DNA of 64,000 bases from F1-120-MAGs238 sp964484185. Lineage in GTDB: Bacteria; Planctomycetota; Phycisphaerae; Phycisphaerales; UBA1924. Below are positions 44,414-52,508 of this stretch, piece after piece (positions within the stretch are counted from its first letter, which is position 1; each line of letters opens with the position of its first letter). The translations under genes and the position numbers were made by a program. Under the pieces are notes generated by a model that did not search any database, was not told the origin of the DNA, and saw only the letters and a program-made list of their open reading frames with translations. The stretch covers positions 1 through 64,000 of the forward strand of contig CAZAEQ010000014.1 of assembly GCA_964484185.1 (NCBI GenBank). Reading direction: 5' to 3'.

Positions 44414-46015
44414 ATGATCGCTCGCGTGCAATCGTACTTGTTGGCCGGAATCGATGCCCTCCCTTGCGAGGTCGAGATCGACTTTTCGGAGAAAGACCCA
44501 GGCGAGGGCGAGCCACACACCAACGTCGTCGGCCTGCCCGATGCCGCCGTCAAAGAATCCAACGACCGCGTCCGCGCGGCGATCTACAACAGCAATCTGA
44601 AAGTTCCGCACGGATACATCCTCGTCAACCTCGCGCCCGCTGATGTTCGCAAAGAGGGCCCCGTCTACGACTTGCCGATTGCCATCGGCCTGCTCGCCGC
44701 ACAAGGCATCATCGGCCGCAAAGAAAAACCCGCTGCGACAGTTCCACCAGATGCGTTCCCAGAATCCAAAGCCTGGAAGAGTCTCAACAATACTGGCCTG
44801 GACATGCGCAAGTTCCTATTTGCAGGCGAACTCGCGCTCGATGGTCGCTTGCGTCCGATCAAAGGTGTGATCGCACTTGCCGCGCTCGCCAAGTCTCGCA
44901 ACATGCAAGGCGTCATCGTCCCCTGGGAAAATGGTTCCGAGGCCGCGGTCGTGCAAGGCATCGAGGTCTACGGAGTCCGCACGCTCGCCGAAGCAGTCGG
45001 CCTGCTCACCGGCGCGCTCGAAGCTCAGCCCGTCCCAACTCCCGACATCTTTTCCATTCTCACCACCGCTTCCTCACCGATCGATTTCGTCGATGTCCGC
45101 GGCCAGGAAGGCGTCAAACGCGCCATGACTCTCGCCGCCGCCGGCGCACACAACATTCTCATGCTCGGGCCCGCGGGCACTGGCAAGACCATGATGGCTA
45201 AAGCGCTGCCGGGAATCCTGCCGCCGCTTACGGCCGAAGAGGCCATCGATATCACGCGCATCTATTCGAGCGCGGGTGCATTGCCTCCGGGCCAGGGACT
45301 CATCAGCACACGCCCCGTCCGCACGCCCCACCACACCGCGAGCGCTCCCGCTATCGTCGGCGGCGGAGCCATCCCGCGTCCGGGCGAAATCTCACTCGCG
45401 CATCACGGTGTCCTCTTCCTCGACGAATTGCCCGAGTTTCCTCGGGTAGTTCTCGAGACACTTCGCCAACCACTCGAAGACCACGTCGTCACCATCGCCC
45501 GCGCTGCCGGCAGCCTGAAATTCCCGGCCAGTTTCATGCTCGTCGCCGCAATGAATCCGACACCCAAAGGCGATATGCCCACGAACGACTTCGGCAAGTT
45601 CGCGATGGAGCGATACCTGGCAAAAATCTCCGGCCCCCTGCTCGACCGCATCGACATCCACGTCGAAGCCCCCGCCGTACCGTGGAAAGAACTATCGAAA
45701 GCTCCCACCGGCACCAGCACCGCGACAATGCGTGCTGATGTTCTCAAGGCTCGCGAAAAGCAAATTGCGCGCCAAGGTGCGGCGTGCCCCAACGCGAGAC
45801 TTTCAGGCAAGCAACTCGACACACTCGCCCCCATGACCGATGCCGCCCACACACTGCTGGGCCAGGCGATGACCGAAATGGGTTTGAGCGCCCGCGCCTA
45901 CGACAAGATCCGCCGCGTTGCTCGCACGATTGCGGATATTGCGGGCGAAGAAGTTTTGGATGTTGCGCACGTTTCAGAGGCGGTGCAGTATCGATTGTTG
46001 GATCGAAAGGTGTAA
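44414..46015 (+). CDS. comM: YifB/ComM-family AAA+ Mg-chelatase-like protein
   Basis: 533 residues. The N-terminal ChlI-like domain (1-180) contains 'VVGLPDAAVKESNDRVRAA' and 'VNLAPADVRKEGPVYDLPIA'. The AAA+ core has Walker A 'GPAGTGKTMMAKALPGILP' and Walker B 'LFLDELPEF'. The C-terminal lid domain 'LSARAYDKIRRVARTIADI' is present. ComM is a hexameric helicase that promotes branch migration during DNA uptake and recombination. Complete and canonical. Confidence 0.93.
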   Translation: MIARVQSYLLAGIDALPCEVEIDFSEKDPGEGEPHTNVVGLPDAAVKESNDRVRAAIYNSNLKVPHGYILVNLAPADVRKEGPVYDLPIAIGLLAAQGIIGRKEKPAATVPPDAFPESKAWKSLNNTGLDMRKFLFAGELALDGRLRPIKGVIALAALAKSRNMQGVIVPWENGSEAAVVQGIEVYGVRTLAEAVGLLTGALEAQPVPTPDIFSILTTASSPIDFVDVRGQEGVKRAMTLAAAGAHNILMLGPAGTGKTMMAKALPGILPPLTAEEAIDITRIYSSAGALPPGQGLISTRPVRTPHHTASAPAIVGGGAIPRPGEISLAHHGVLFLDELPEFPRVVLETLRQPLEDHVVTIARAAGSLKFPASFMLVAAMNPTPKGDMPTNDFGKFAMERYLAKISGPLLDRIDIHVEAPAVPWKELSKAPTGTSTATMRADVLKAREKQIARQGAACPNARLSGKQLDTLAPMTDAAHTLLGQAMTEMGLSARAYDKIRRVARTIADIAGEEVLDVAHVSEAVQYRLLDRKV

Positions 46016-46047
46016 TACTTCGCGACGGACGCCGCAAGTGTCCCTGC

Positions 46048-46266
46048 TTATTTCTTAGCAGACAGGATCCCAAATATTGAGAACATGAACAGGATCACGC
46101 CCAACCCGAGATAGAGAGCTCTCCCGCCATCGCGCCCTATGACACTTACTACCCGCGATTGCGCTGATTTGGATGCCATCAGAATGTCCCAATCGAACAC
46201 GCTTCCGCACATCAAGTAGATTGAAGCGATCATCACTATCGCACTTAACAACTGCGATACCTCCAC
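46048..46266 (-). CDS. Small two-helix membrane protein, Imm17-like
   Basis: 72 residues with helices at about 5-22 and 50-68, joined by 'DWDILMASKSAQSRVVSVIGRDGGRALY'. The pattern 'W....K....v..iGR.ggR..Y...G' resembles the immunity-17 family of small membrane proteins. No toxin gene is adjacent, so an immunity function is not supported by context. Frame and composition look genuine. Confidence 0.45.
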   Translation of the reverse strand: MEVSQLLSAIVMIASIYLMCGSVFDWDILMASKSAQSRVVSVIGRDGGRALYLGLGVILFMFSIFGILSAKK

Positions 46267-46298
46267 ACACTGACTTCGGTCTTCCCCGCGCAGCGGAG

Positions 46299-46910
46299 TT
46301 AAAGTTTCTTACTCAAAATACACGACCGATAGTTCGTATACGGCCACTGCCAGTAATCCACCAGCCTGAACCCGCGCTTGATGTAAAAATCATACAAGTT
46401 ACGATCTGGCTCGGCCATCGACAGCGCCAGTTCACTCGCCTTGTTCTCTCTCGCTCGCTCTTCAGTCTTTTCCAGCAGCATCCGCCCGATGCCCATGCCC
46501 TGCGTGTCCGGATCAACTCCAAACTGGGCAAAGTGCGCCACATCCGGACGCAGGAAGAAGCTCGGGAATGTCACCTTCTCAACTTCTTCAAACAAAATGA
46601 TCCCGACAATCCGATCCGGCCCCAGCTTCACCTTCGAAAAATCAAAACCCGACAGCGATGGCGGCACGGTCCCCGGCACACGCGGCGTCACCGCCAGCCA
46701 GCATTCACTGTGCGCTGCCCGGTCAGCGGTAATGTCATCACCCTGCCGCCCCGCCAATGGCTGCAATCCCATCTCCACCTGCGGCTTGTACGCGCGGTGC
46801 AGCAACTGCGTGACTTCACTGATGCAATCCTGCGGCTGTATCAGTCTGAGCGAAATCGCGGGACGCTCTGTCGATGCTGGCTTAGAAGAAACGGACGAAC
46901 TGCTATTCAA
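46299..46910 (-). CDS. GNAT-family N-acetyltransferase
   Basis: 203 residues. After a Ser-rich N-terminus, the GNAT core begins 'ISLRLIQPQD', and the acetyl-CoA pyrophosphate loop is 'QGMGIGRMLLEKTEERA' (about 140-155). The C-terminal 'YDFYIKRGFRLVDYWQWPYTNY' matches the family end. Substrate unknown. It stands alone, 32 bp from the small membrane protein gene. Confidence 0.85.
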   Translation of the reverse strand: MNSSSSVSSKPASTERPAISLRLIQPQDCISEVTQLLHRAYKPQVEMGLQPLAGRQGDDITADRAAHSECWLAVTPRVPGTVPPSLSGFDFSKVKLGPDRIVGIILFEEVEKVTFPSFFLRPDVAHFAQFGVDPDTQGMGIGRMLLEKTEERARENKASELALSMAEPDRNLYDFYIKRGFRLVDYWQWPYTNYRSCILSKKL

Positions 46911-47007
46911 CGGTTGTTTTGCTCCCGGCGATCTTGTGCCGCCGCGTATTCTGGCGAATTTGAGCCGACATTATACACAGGGCTGATCAAATCTCTATGC
47001 TTTCGAC

Positions 47008-47496
47008 ATGACCCCCACCCCTGCGAACCAGGACCCGACACCGACATTTCCCCCCGAAAGCCTCAGCCGCATCCGCGTGCGATACTCCGAATGCGACCCC
47101 ATGGGCGTCGCCCACCACGCAAGCTACGCGCCCTGGCTCGAAATCGCCCGCACGGATTTCCTGCGTCACGGCGGCATTTCCTACGCCCAGCTCGAGCAAG
47201 CCGGCGTTTTCCTCGTCATCACCCGCCTGGAAATCAAATACCGCCGCCCGGTCCGCTACGACGATGTCATCGATGTCCGCGTCCAGGTTGTCGGCGGCGG
47301 CCACGTCAAACTCGAACACACGTACGAACTCCTGCTCATCGAACGCACACCTTCCACTCCCGGCGCAATCCAGGCGGTGCACACCGACATCGGCCATTCT
47401 CTCGCCATCGCCAACACCACGCTCGCCTGCGTGAATGCGCAGGGAAAAATCATCGCACTTCCCAAGTGGTTGCAGCACAATCCCGCTTCACCCTAG
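47008..47496 (+). CDS. YbgC/4HBT-type acyl-CoA thioesterase
   Basis: A single hotdog domain with 'RIRVRYSECDPMGVAHHASYAPWLEIARTD' split as ECDPMGV (catalytic Asp) and 'HASYAPWLE', as in YbgC/4-hydroxybenzoyl-CoA thioesterases. 162 residues, with a Pro-rich N-terminus. It hydrolyses short- or aromatic acyl-CoA thioesters in the cytoplasm. The neighbours do not specify the substrate. Confidence 0.87.
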   Translation: MTPTPANQDPTPTFPPESLSRIRVRYSECDPMGVAHHASYAPWLEIARTDFLRHGGISYAQLEQAGVFLVITRLEIKYRRPVRYDDVIDVRVQVVGGGHVKLEHTYELLLIERTPSTPGAIQAVHTDIGHSLAIANTTLACVNAQGKIIALPKWLQHNPASP

Positions 47497-47595
47497 TGCC
47501 TAGTGCCAAATCGGAGATCCGCCTCAGGAGGATGCCTAGTGCCTGTATTATCCCGAGCGACTCACCAGACCTGAACAGCCCGCCAACAATCGCCC

Positions 47596-47877
47596 GTGAC
47601 CACTGGCCAGAACAACGATGGCATCCGCCCCATGAACGCAAGCTGCGTCTCCTGCGGCTATCGGTTCGGCGGCGTCGCCATCAAGTCAAACATGATTACC
47701 TGCCCGGAATGCGGCGAAGAAAACCGCTTCGAGTTCGAACCCATCAACCGCACCAAGTTAGTCTGGCTGGGCGCAATGCGAATCACGCTGCTCGCACTGG
47801 CCGGTGTCGCCATCCTCGCCACATTGCTCTGGATGACAGGCGCGGCGGCGATGCTGCGAAGAGCACTTGGTACCTAA
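47596..47877 (+). CDS. Small zinc-ribbon membrane protein
   Basis: The start is uncertain: GTG 47596 or ATG 47632, and neither has a good ribosome site. Near the N-terminus, 'CVSCGYRFGG...MITCPECG' forms a four-Cys zinc ribbon. A single transmembrane helix follows at about 60-82. It is of the same planctomycete class as the protein at 10802 but with the ribbon first. Function unknown. Confidence 0.5.
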   Translation: MTTGQNNDGIRPMNASCVSCGYRFGGVAIKSNMITCPECGEENRFEFEPINRTKLVWLGAMRITLLALAGVAILATLLWMTGAAAMLRRALGT

Positions 47878-47910
47878 GTAGTATTGCGGGCTTGTCCAAG
47901 AACTGTGTCC

Positions 47911-48082
47911 TTACCACAGAGGCACAGAGACACAGAGGAAAGGCAGAGTTAACATGGATGGACAGGATGAACAGGATAATACAAATTCACCTGTGGATTG
48001 AATCGCTTTTCCCATCCTGTACATCCTGTATATCCATGTTCAATTTCTTGTCTTCCTCTGTGTCTCTGTGCCTCTGTGGTAA
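47911..48082. repeat. 172-bp long-hairpin intergenic repeat element
   Basis: The outer arms (47911-47940 and 48053-48082) are perfect 30-bp inverted copies built on ACAGAG/CTCTGT units. Inner arms (47951-47977 and 48014-48040, 'AACATGGAT..ACAGGAT') pair at 24 of 27 positions. The whole could fold into one long hairpin. It has no open reading frame and fills the gap between two convergent genes. Related copies occur at 50405-50862 and 56522-56604. Confidence 0.85.
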
Positions 48083-48099
48083 AAGACATAGATCTCCGA

Positions 48100-48771
48100 T
48101 TACAAAGACCACGGCCGCATATCCGTCCCGCGCCACGTCATCTTCCCCGCCTCATATTCCTTAAACCCCGCGCCGTGATTATCCATGAACAACAAGTTGC
48201 TCACACCCTCGTGCGGCTTGAGTTCCCCAGGATAGAAAACCACCGGCTGCGTCGCATCATCCTGATCACAATCCGGCACCCCCGCATTGTTCGCCCCATA
48301 TGGCGCAACAAAAAGATTGGGCTGATTGCAATCCCCGCTCAACACAAACTGCGAAGTAAACGCCACATCCTTCAACTGCAGCGCGGTGTACGCCCGCGTC
48401 GTCGAAACATACGTGTTGTTCGCCGACAAGAAGTAGCAGAACGGCGCATTCACATTCTTCCGCGAAGGATCGCGATACACCTCAACCCCATCGATATACG
48501 CCCGAATCTGCTCAGTCCACCCTTCGCCCGCGCTGTCCGCACCCGTCCCGTCACCTTCCCACGTCTGCCATCCCGACCAATACGGCATCGTTTCCTTATG
48601 TTCCGCGGCGTAGTTAAACAGCGCCTGCCCGATCGACCTCGTGTTCGTCAAGCAATTCAGCGTCCGCGCTGCGCTCCTGGCCTTGCCTATCGCGGGCAAC
48701 AGCAACGCGATCAAGATCGCGATAATCGCAATCACCACGAGCAACTCAATAAGCGTAAATCCTCGCCGCAT
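48100..48771 (-). CDS. Prepilin/pseudopilin-like protein with N-methylation site
   Basis: The N-terminus 'MRRGFTLIELLVVIAIIAIL' is a type IV prepilin signal, with cleavage before the Phe and Glu at +5. The body (about 40-223) is of the planctomycete DUF1559-like class with a 'LLFMDNHGAG' segment near the end. Such proteins are exported through type II/IV pilus machinery and may be pseudopilins or surface proteins. It ends 18 bp from the long-hairpin repeat. Confidence 0.82.
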   Translation of the reverse strand: MRRGFTLIELLVVIAIIAILIALLLPAIGKARSAARTLNCLTNTRSIGQALFNYAAEHKETMPYWSGWQTWEGDGTGADSAGEGWTEQIRAYIDGVEVYRDPSRKNVNAPFCYFLSANNTYVSTTRAYTALQLKDVAFTSQFVLSGDCNQPNLFVAPYGANNAGVPDCDQDDATQPVVFYPGELKPHEGVSNLLFMDNHGAGFKEYEAGKMTWRGTDMRPWSL

Positions 48772-48923
48772 GCAAGCAGCATACCACAGGTCCCGCCAAA
48801 ACCAACCGAGTCAAGCCCCTTTTTCGCGCATTCAAACCGCGATTTCCACATCCTGTAACCCGCTGGTGTTCGGCAACCGTCTGTCCTATCCTTATCCCCT
48901 GTCCATCGCCCGCTTGTGCCACC

Positions 48924-48935
48924 GGAGGCCAAATG
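48924..48935 (+). promoter_or_regulatory. Strong ribosome site and ATG out of frame with rpsA
   Basis: GGAGG (48924-48928) lies 4 bp before ATG 48933. That ATG opens a 52-codon frame that runs past the apparent S1 start in another frame, ending at 49091. Neither in-frame S1 start has a comparable site, so this is probably the true S1 initiation signal (see findings). Confidence 0.5.
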
Positions 48936-48975
48936 AGCGCATCGATTTCTCCGGCGTTTATGGTCCCCCACACAC

Positions 48976-50370
48976 ATGCTCCTCTTCTCCCCCGATTCTC
49001 CCGTCAACGAAACCTCTGCCCCCACCACGGGCGATATGAACGCAGCAGATTCTGCTACGGCCAACGCAGCGATGAACGCGATCATGGCTGAGCCTGAAAA
49101 GCAGAAGCCGCGTCAGGAGAAGAGTGTGACCCCCATGGGCGGCACCAAGCCCGCCTCGGTGCGTGGCCCCCGCGTCGTCAAAGCCAGCCGCGAACACCGC
49201 AATGGTGTCGTCGTCTCCGTCGGCCCCACCGACATCTTCATCGAATTCGGCCCCAAAGAAATCGGCGTTGTCCCCCGCATGCAGTGGAAGGAAGAAGAAC
49301 TTCCCAAAGCCGGCGACAGCGTTGAACTCGTCGTCGACAAGTTCGAAGCCGGCGAAAACATCTTTATCTGTTCACGCCCAGGCCAGGTCCAGAAGGCCGA
49401 CTGGGAATTGCTCGAGCCCGGCCAGATCCTCGATGCCAAAGTCACCGCAGTCTCCAAGGGCGGCCTTGAGTGCGAAGTGGCCAAGCACCGTGCGTTCATC
49501 CCGGCCAGCCAGGTCTCCCTCGACCGCATCGACAATTTCGAGCCCTTCATCGGTCAGACGCTCACCTGCAAAGTTATCCGCGTCGACCGCTCCGGCGGAG
49601 GCAACATCGTCCTCTCCCGCCGCGAACTTCTTAACGAAGAGCGCAAGAAGCAGGGCGAAGAGATCAAGAAGAAGCTCTCCGAAGGCCAGACCATCGAAGG
49701 CACCGTTCGCAAGATCATGCCATTCGGTGCATTCGTCGATGTTGGCGGCGTGGATGGCCTCATCCACATCTCTGACCTCACCTACGACCGCGTCGGCTTC
49801 GGCGAGAAATTCGTCGCCAAGTACGTCAAAGAAGGCCAGACCGTCCGCGTCCAGGTCTTGAAGCTCGACTGGGAAAACGATCGCATCTCCCTTGGCATGA
49901 AGCAGGTCCTTGGTGATCCATTCACCACCGCCGCGAATGATGTCAAAGAAGGTGCAGAAGTCACCGGCCGCGTGGTTCGCCTCGCCGAGTTCGGCGCGTT
50001 CGTTGAACTGGCTCCCGGCGTCGAAGGCTTGGTGCACATTTCAGAAATCGATCACAAGCGCATTACCAGCGTTGCCGAAGCCCTCAAGGTCGATGAAGTC
50101 ATTACTGCAAAGGTGCTCAAGCTCGATCCGGCCCAACGCCGCATCAGCCTCTCCATTAAAGCCCTCAAGCCACTCCCCGAAATCGCCATTGGTAGCGGCG
50201 GTGGTGGTGGCGGCGGTGGTTCTGGCGGTGGCGGCGACAACAGAAAGGGCGGCAAAAAGGGCCCACCAGCTCGCACCGCCGAGCAGATTCAGGAAGTCTC
50301 TCCTGCTCTGCGTCGCGCCCGCGAAAAGGCCAAGCAGGCCAAGCTCAAAGGCGGCTTGACCTGGTTCTAA
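48976..50370 (+). CDS. rpsA: Ribosomal protein S1-like, four S1 domains
   Basis: Four S1 RNA-binding domains follow one another (about 75-140, 150-215, 235-310, 320-390). Examples are 'GTVRKIMPFGAFVDVGGVDGLIHISDL' in the third (split GAFVDVGGVDGLIHIS) and 'VTGRVVRLAEFGAFVELAPG' in the fourth. S1 brings mRNA to the 30S subunit. With 464 residues and four domains it is shorter than the six-domain E. coli protein, as in many phyla. A Gly-rich stretch (405-422) precedes a basic tail. The start is uncertain because of the out-of-frame ribosome site at 48924; ATG 49036 is another choice. Confidence 0.87.
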   Translation: MLLFSPDSPVNETSAPTTGDMNAADSATANAAMNAIMAEPEKQKPRQEKSVTPMGGTKPASVRGPRVVKASREHRNGVVVSVGPTDIFIEFGPKEIGVVPRMQWKEEELPKAGDSVELVVDKFEAGENIFICSRPGQVQKADWELLEPGQILDAKVTAVSKGGLECEVAKHRAFIPASQVSLDRIDNFEPFIGQTLTCKVIRVDRSGGGNIVLSRRELLNEERKKQGEEIKKKLSEGQTIEGTVRKIMPFGAFVDVGGVDGLIHISDLTYDRVGFGEKFVAKYVKEGQTVRVQVLKLDWENDRISLGMKQVLGDPFTTAANDVKEGAEVTGRVVRLAEFGAFVELAPGVEGLVHISEIDHKRITSVAEALKVDEVITAKVLKLDPAQRRISLSIKALKPLPEIAIGSGGGGGGGGSGGGGDNRKGGKKGPPARTAEQIQEVSPALRRAREKAKQAKLKGGLTWF

Positions 50371-50393
50371 ATCTCAAGTTCTGAATCACTCGA

Positions 50394-50418
50394 AGACCCG
50401 GTGAAAGCCGGGTCTTTT
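50394..50418 (+). terminator. Rho-independent terminator after rpsA
   Basis: AGACCCGG and CCGGGTCT pair perfectly (8 bp, loop TGAAAG) and run into TTTT. Its 3' half is part of the duplicated unit that reappears at 50635. Confidence 0.85.
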
Positions 50419-50862
50419 CCTTTACTTGGACAATTCACGCGAGTCAACGGTGAACGGCGTCTGGTACGCAGAGACCAGGAGACGAGGAGACGCAGAGAAA
50501 GGCAAGAGAGGGGTTTTAATAAAGGCCCCTTTCTCTGTATTCCTCTGCGCCTCTGCGTCTCTGTGACGCGGGACATTCGTCCCCTGCGTAAAAGACCCCG
50601 TCTCTCTGAAACGCACGTACCACTTCACTGACCAAGCCGGATCTTTTCTTCTGTAACGATTATCTGCGTGAGCCAACGGTGAACGGCGTCTGGTACGCAG
50701 AGACCATGAGACTGGGAGACGCAGAGAAAGGCATAGGAGGGGTATTAATAATGCCCCTTTCTTTGTATTCCTCTGCGCCTCTGCGTCTCCGAAACTCTGC
50801 GTAGAAGACCCAGTCTCTCTGAAACGCACGTACCACTTCACTGACCGAGCCGCTTCAGCAAC
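50405..50862. repeat. Tandem duplication of a long-hairpin repeat, 229-bp offset
   Basis: The two units (about 50405-50633 and 50634-50855) share AGCCGGRTCTTTTC at the start, 'AACGGTGAACGGCGTCTGG', ACGCAGAGA arms, CCTCTGCGTCTC arms and 'CGTACCACTTCACTGACC' at the end. The offset is 229 bp at the left and 213 bp at the right, because of an internal indel. Each unit can fold as a hairpin of the family at 47911. Unit 1 ends in a copy of the last codons of gatB. The remaining gap holds no gene. Confidence 0.8.
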
Positions 50863-52391
50863 GCCTCGCGCACCGTCTTCGCATCCGCCTTCCCCGCCGC
50901 CAGCTTCATCACTTCCCCGATCAACCGCCCCGCAGCCTGCATCTTCCCCGCCCGTACATCTTCCGCAGGCTTGGGATTCGCCGCGACAACATCATCAATC
51001 CACTTGAGGAGCGCGCCCTCATCCTGCACAATGATCAGCCCGCGCTCCTTCGCGAGCACTTCCGCATCCAACTGCGCACCACCCGCTTCGCACAACACAC
51101 CAAACAGCTCATCCAGCGAATTGGAATTAATCTTCCCCGTATCCCGCAACACACCCAGACTTCCAATCTGCTCGGCAGTAATCCCAAGCGAACTCACCAA
51201 AACGCCCCGCTCATTCGCCCGCTTCTGCCCGTTCTGCAAGATCAGGTTCGCTGACAACTGCCCAGCTCGCACCGCCTCGACACCATGGTGAGACATGTAC
51301 GCCGTCGCCGCATCGTGCATCAAAACAACCTCGCGCTCTTCCGCCAGCGCAATCGCCTCCTTGCTCGCCAGTTTCAATTCACTCATGTATCGCCGCATTC
51401 GGGCGGCGGGCAGCTCCGGCAACCGCCCCCGCACTTCTTCACGCCACGCATCGCTGACGATCACCGGCACCAGATCAGGATCGGGGAAGTACCGATAGTC
51501 ATGTGCATCTTCCTTCTCGCGCTGCACAAACGTCTTGTTCTTCACATCATCCCACCCGCGCGTGATCTTCATCCCCCGCCCCATCTCGCGCCCATCACTC
51601 TGCCACCGCCCCGGCTGCTCGGCCAGCTCACACTCAATCGCCCCCTTGACACTCTTGAAACTATTGAGGTTCTTCACTTCCACAATCGGCGTCTGAACCG
51701 TGCGGCCATCCGCCAGCGTCAAAACACAATTGATATTGGGCTCAAACCGCATGTGCCCTTCCTGCATGATCCCCTGCGTCACGCCCAGAAAGCGACACAT
51801 CGTCCGCAGCTGCTTACAGAAATACACCACCTGTTCCGCGCTTGTAAAATCCGGCTCAGTCACAATCTCTAAGAGTGGTGTCCCCGCCCGATTCAAATCC
51901 ACAATCGTGTAATCAATCCGCCCGCCACCAGGCGCCTCATGCAGCAACTTCCCCGCATCTTCTTCCAGATGCGCCCGCGTAATCCGAATCCGAGTGCCCG
52001 CCGCCCCCACCGCAAAATCCGGCTCGCCCTTGGCATCAATCGCCGGAATATCCACAAAACCCGCCCCGCACAGCGGCATGTCATACTGACTCACCTGATA
52101 CGCCTTGGGCATATCCGGATAAAAGTAATTCTTGCGATCCCACTTGGCTTTCTTCGCAATCTCACAATTCAGCGCTAAGCCAACCAGCATCGCCATCTCA
52201 ACAGCCCGATGGTTCATCACCGGCAAACTCCCCGGCAACGCAAGCACCGTCGCATCAATCAGCGAATTCGCCTCCGCATCATCATGCTGCCCCGAAGCCG
52301 GCGCAGGACACCGCGAAAACATCTTGCTCGCAGTAGCAAGCTCCACATGCACCTCAAGCCCAATCTTCAGTTGAACAGACACAATCTCCAT
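50838..52391 (-). CDS. gatB: Asp/Glu-tRNA amidotransferase subunit B
   Basis: 517 residues, full length. Canonical blocks 'KIGLEVHVELATASKMFSRC', 'ALPGSLPVMN', 'DRKNYFYPDMPKAYQVSQYD' and 'LNRAGTPLLEIVTEPD' are present, followed by the C-terminal YqeY-like helical domain. With GatA and GatC it converts misacylated Glu-tRNA(Gln) or Asp-tRNA(Asn); neither partner is adjacent. The last codons lie within the right unit of the tandem repeat. Confidence 0.95.
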   Translation of the reverse strand: MEIVSVQLKIGLEVHVELATASKMFSRCPAPASGQHDDAEANSLIDATVLALPGSLPVMNHRAVEMAMLVGLALNCEIAKKAKWDRKNYFYPDMPKAYQVSQYDMPLCGAGFVDIPAIDAKGEPDFAVGAAGTRIRITRAHLEEDAGKLLHEAPGGGRIDYTIVDLNRAGTPLLEIVTEPDFTSAEQVVYFCKQLRTMCRFLGVTQGIMQEGHMRFEPNINCVLTLADGRTVQTPIVEVKNLNSFKSVKGAIECELAEQPGRWQSDGREMGRGMKITRGWDDVKNKTFVQREKEDAHDYRYFPDPDLVPVIVSDAWREEVRGRLPELPAARMRRYMSELKLASKEAIALAEEREVVLMHDAATAYMSHHGVEAVRAGQLSANLILQNGQKRANERGVLVSSLGITAEQIGSLGVLRDTGKINSNSLDELFGVLCEAGGAQLDAEVLAKERGLIIVQDEGALLKWIDDVVAANPKPAEDVRAGKMQAAGRLIGEVMKLAAGKADAKTVREALLKRLGQ

Positions 52392-52473
52392 GCGACAAGG
52401 CTAGCCCTAATCTGGCAAGCCCCCCGCTTGGCCAGGAGTGGACACCCTACCCCCAAACTCCCCCAAATGGCAC

Positions 52474-52502
52474 TTGACAAGCAAACTGCCACTTGGTATG
52501 TT
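52474..52502 (+). promoter_or_regulatory. Sigma-70-type promoter for a leaderless operon
   Basis: TTGACA, a 17-bp spacer and TATGTT form a good vegetative promoter. The expected transcription start is about 52509, which is exactly the ATG of the downstream gene. That gene has no ribosome site. Confidence 0.6.
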
Positions 52503-52508
52503 ACCCGA

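Noticed and set aside
46173..48164. 663-codon plus-strand open frame
   Set aside because: It runs antisense to the acetyltransferase gene, in another frame of the thioesterase and zinc-ribbon genes, and through the hairpin repeat. Its product is Arg/His/Pro-rich with no domain, as expected for a GC-rich shadow frame.
47998..48858. 286-codon plus-strand open frame
   Set aside because: Antisense to the prepilin gene and starting inside the hairpin repeat.
48933..49091. Separate 52-codon gene upstream of rpsA
   Set aside because: It has a good ribosome site, but its product has no domain and overlaps the S1 start; a frameshifted S1 N-terminus is the simpler reading, so it is kept as a finding, not a gene.
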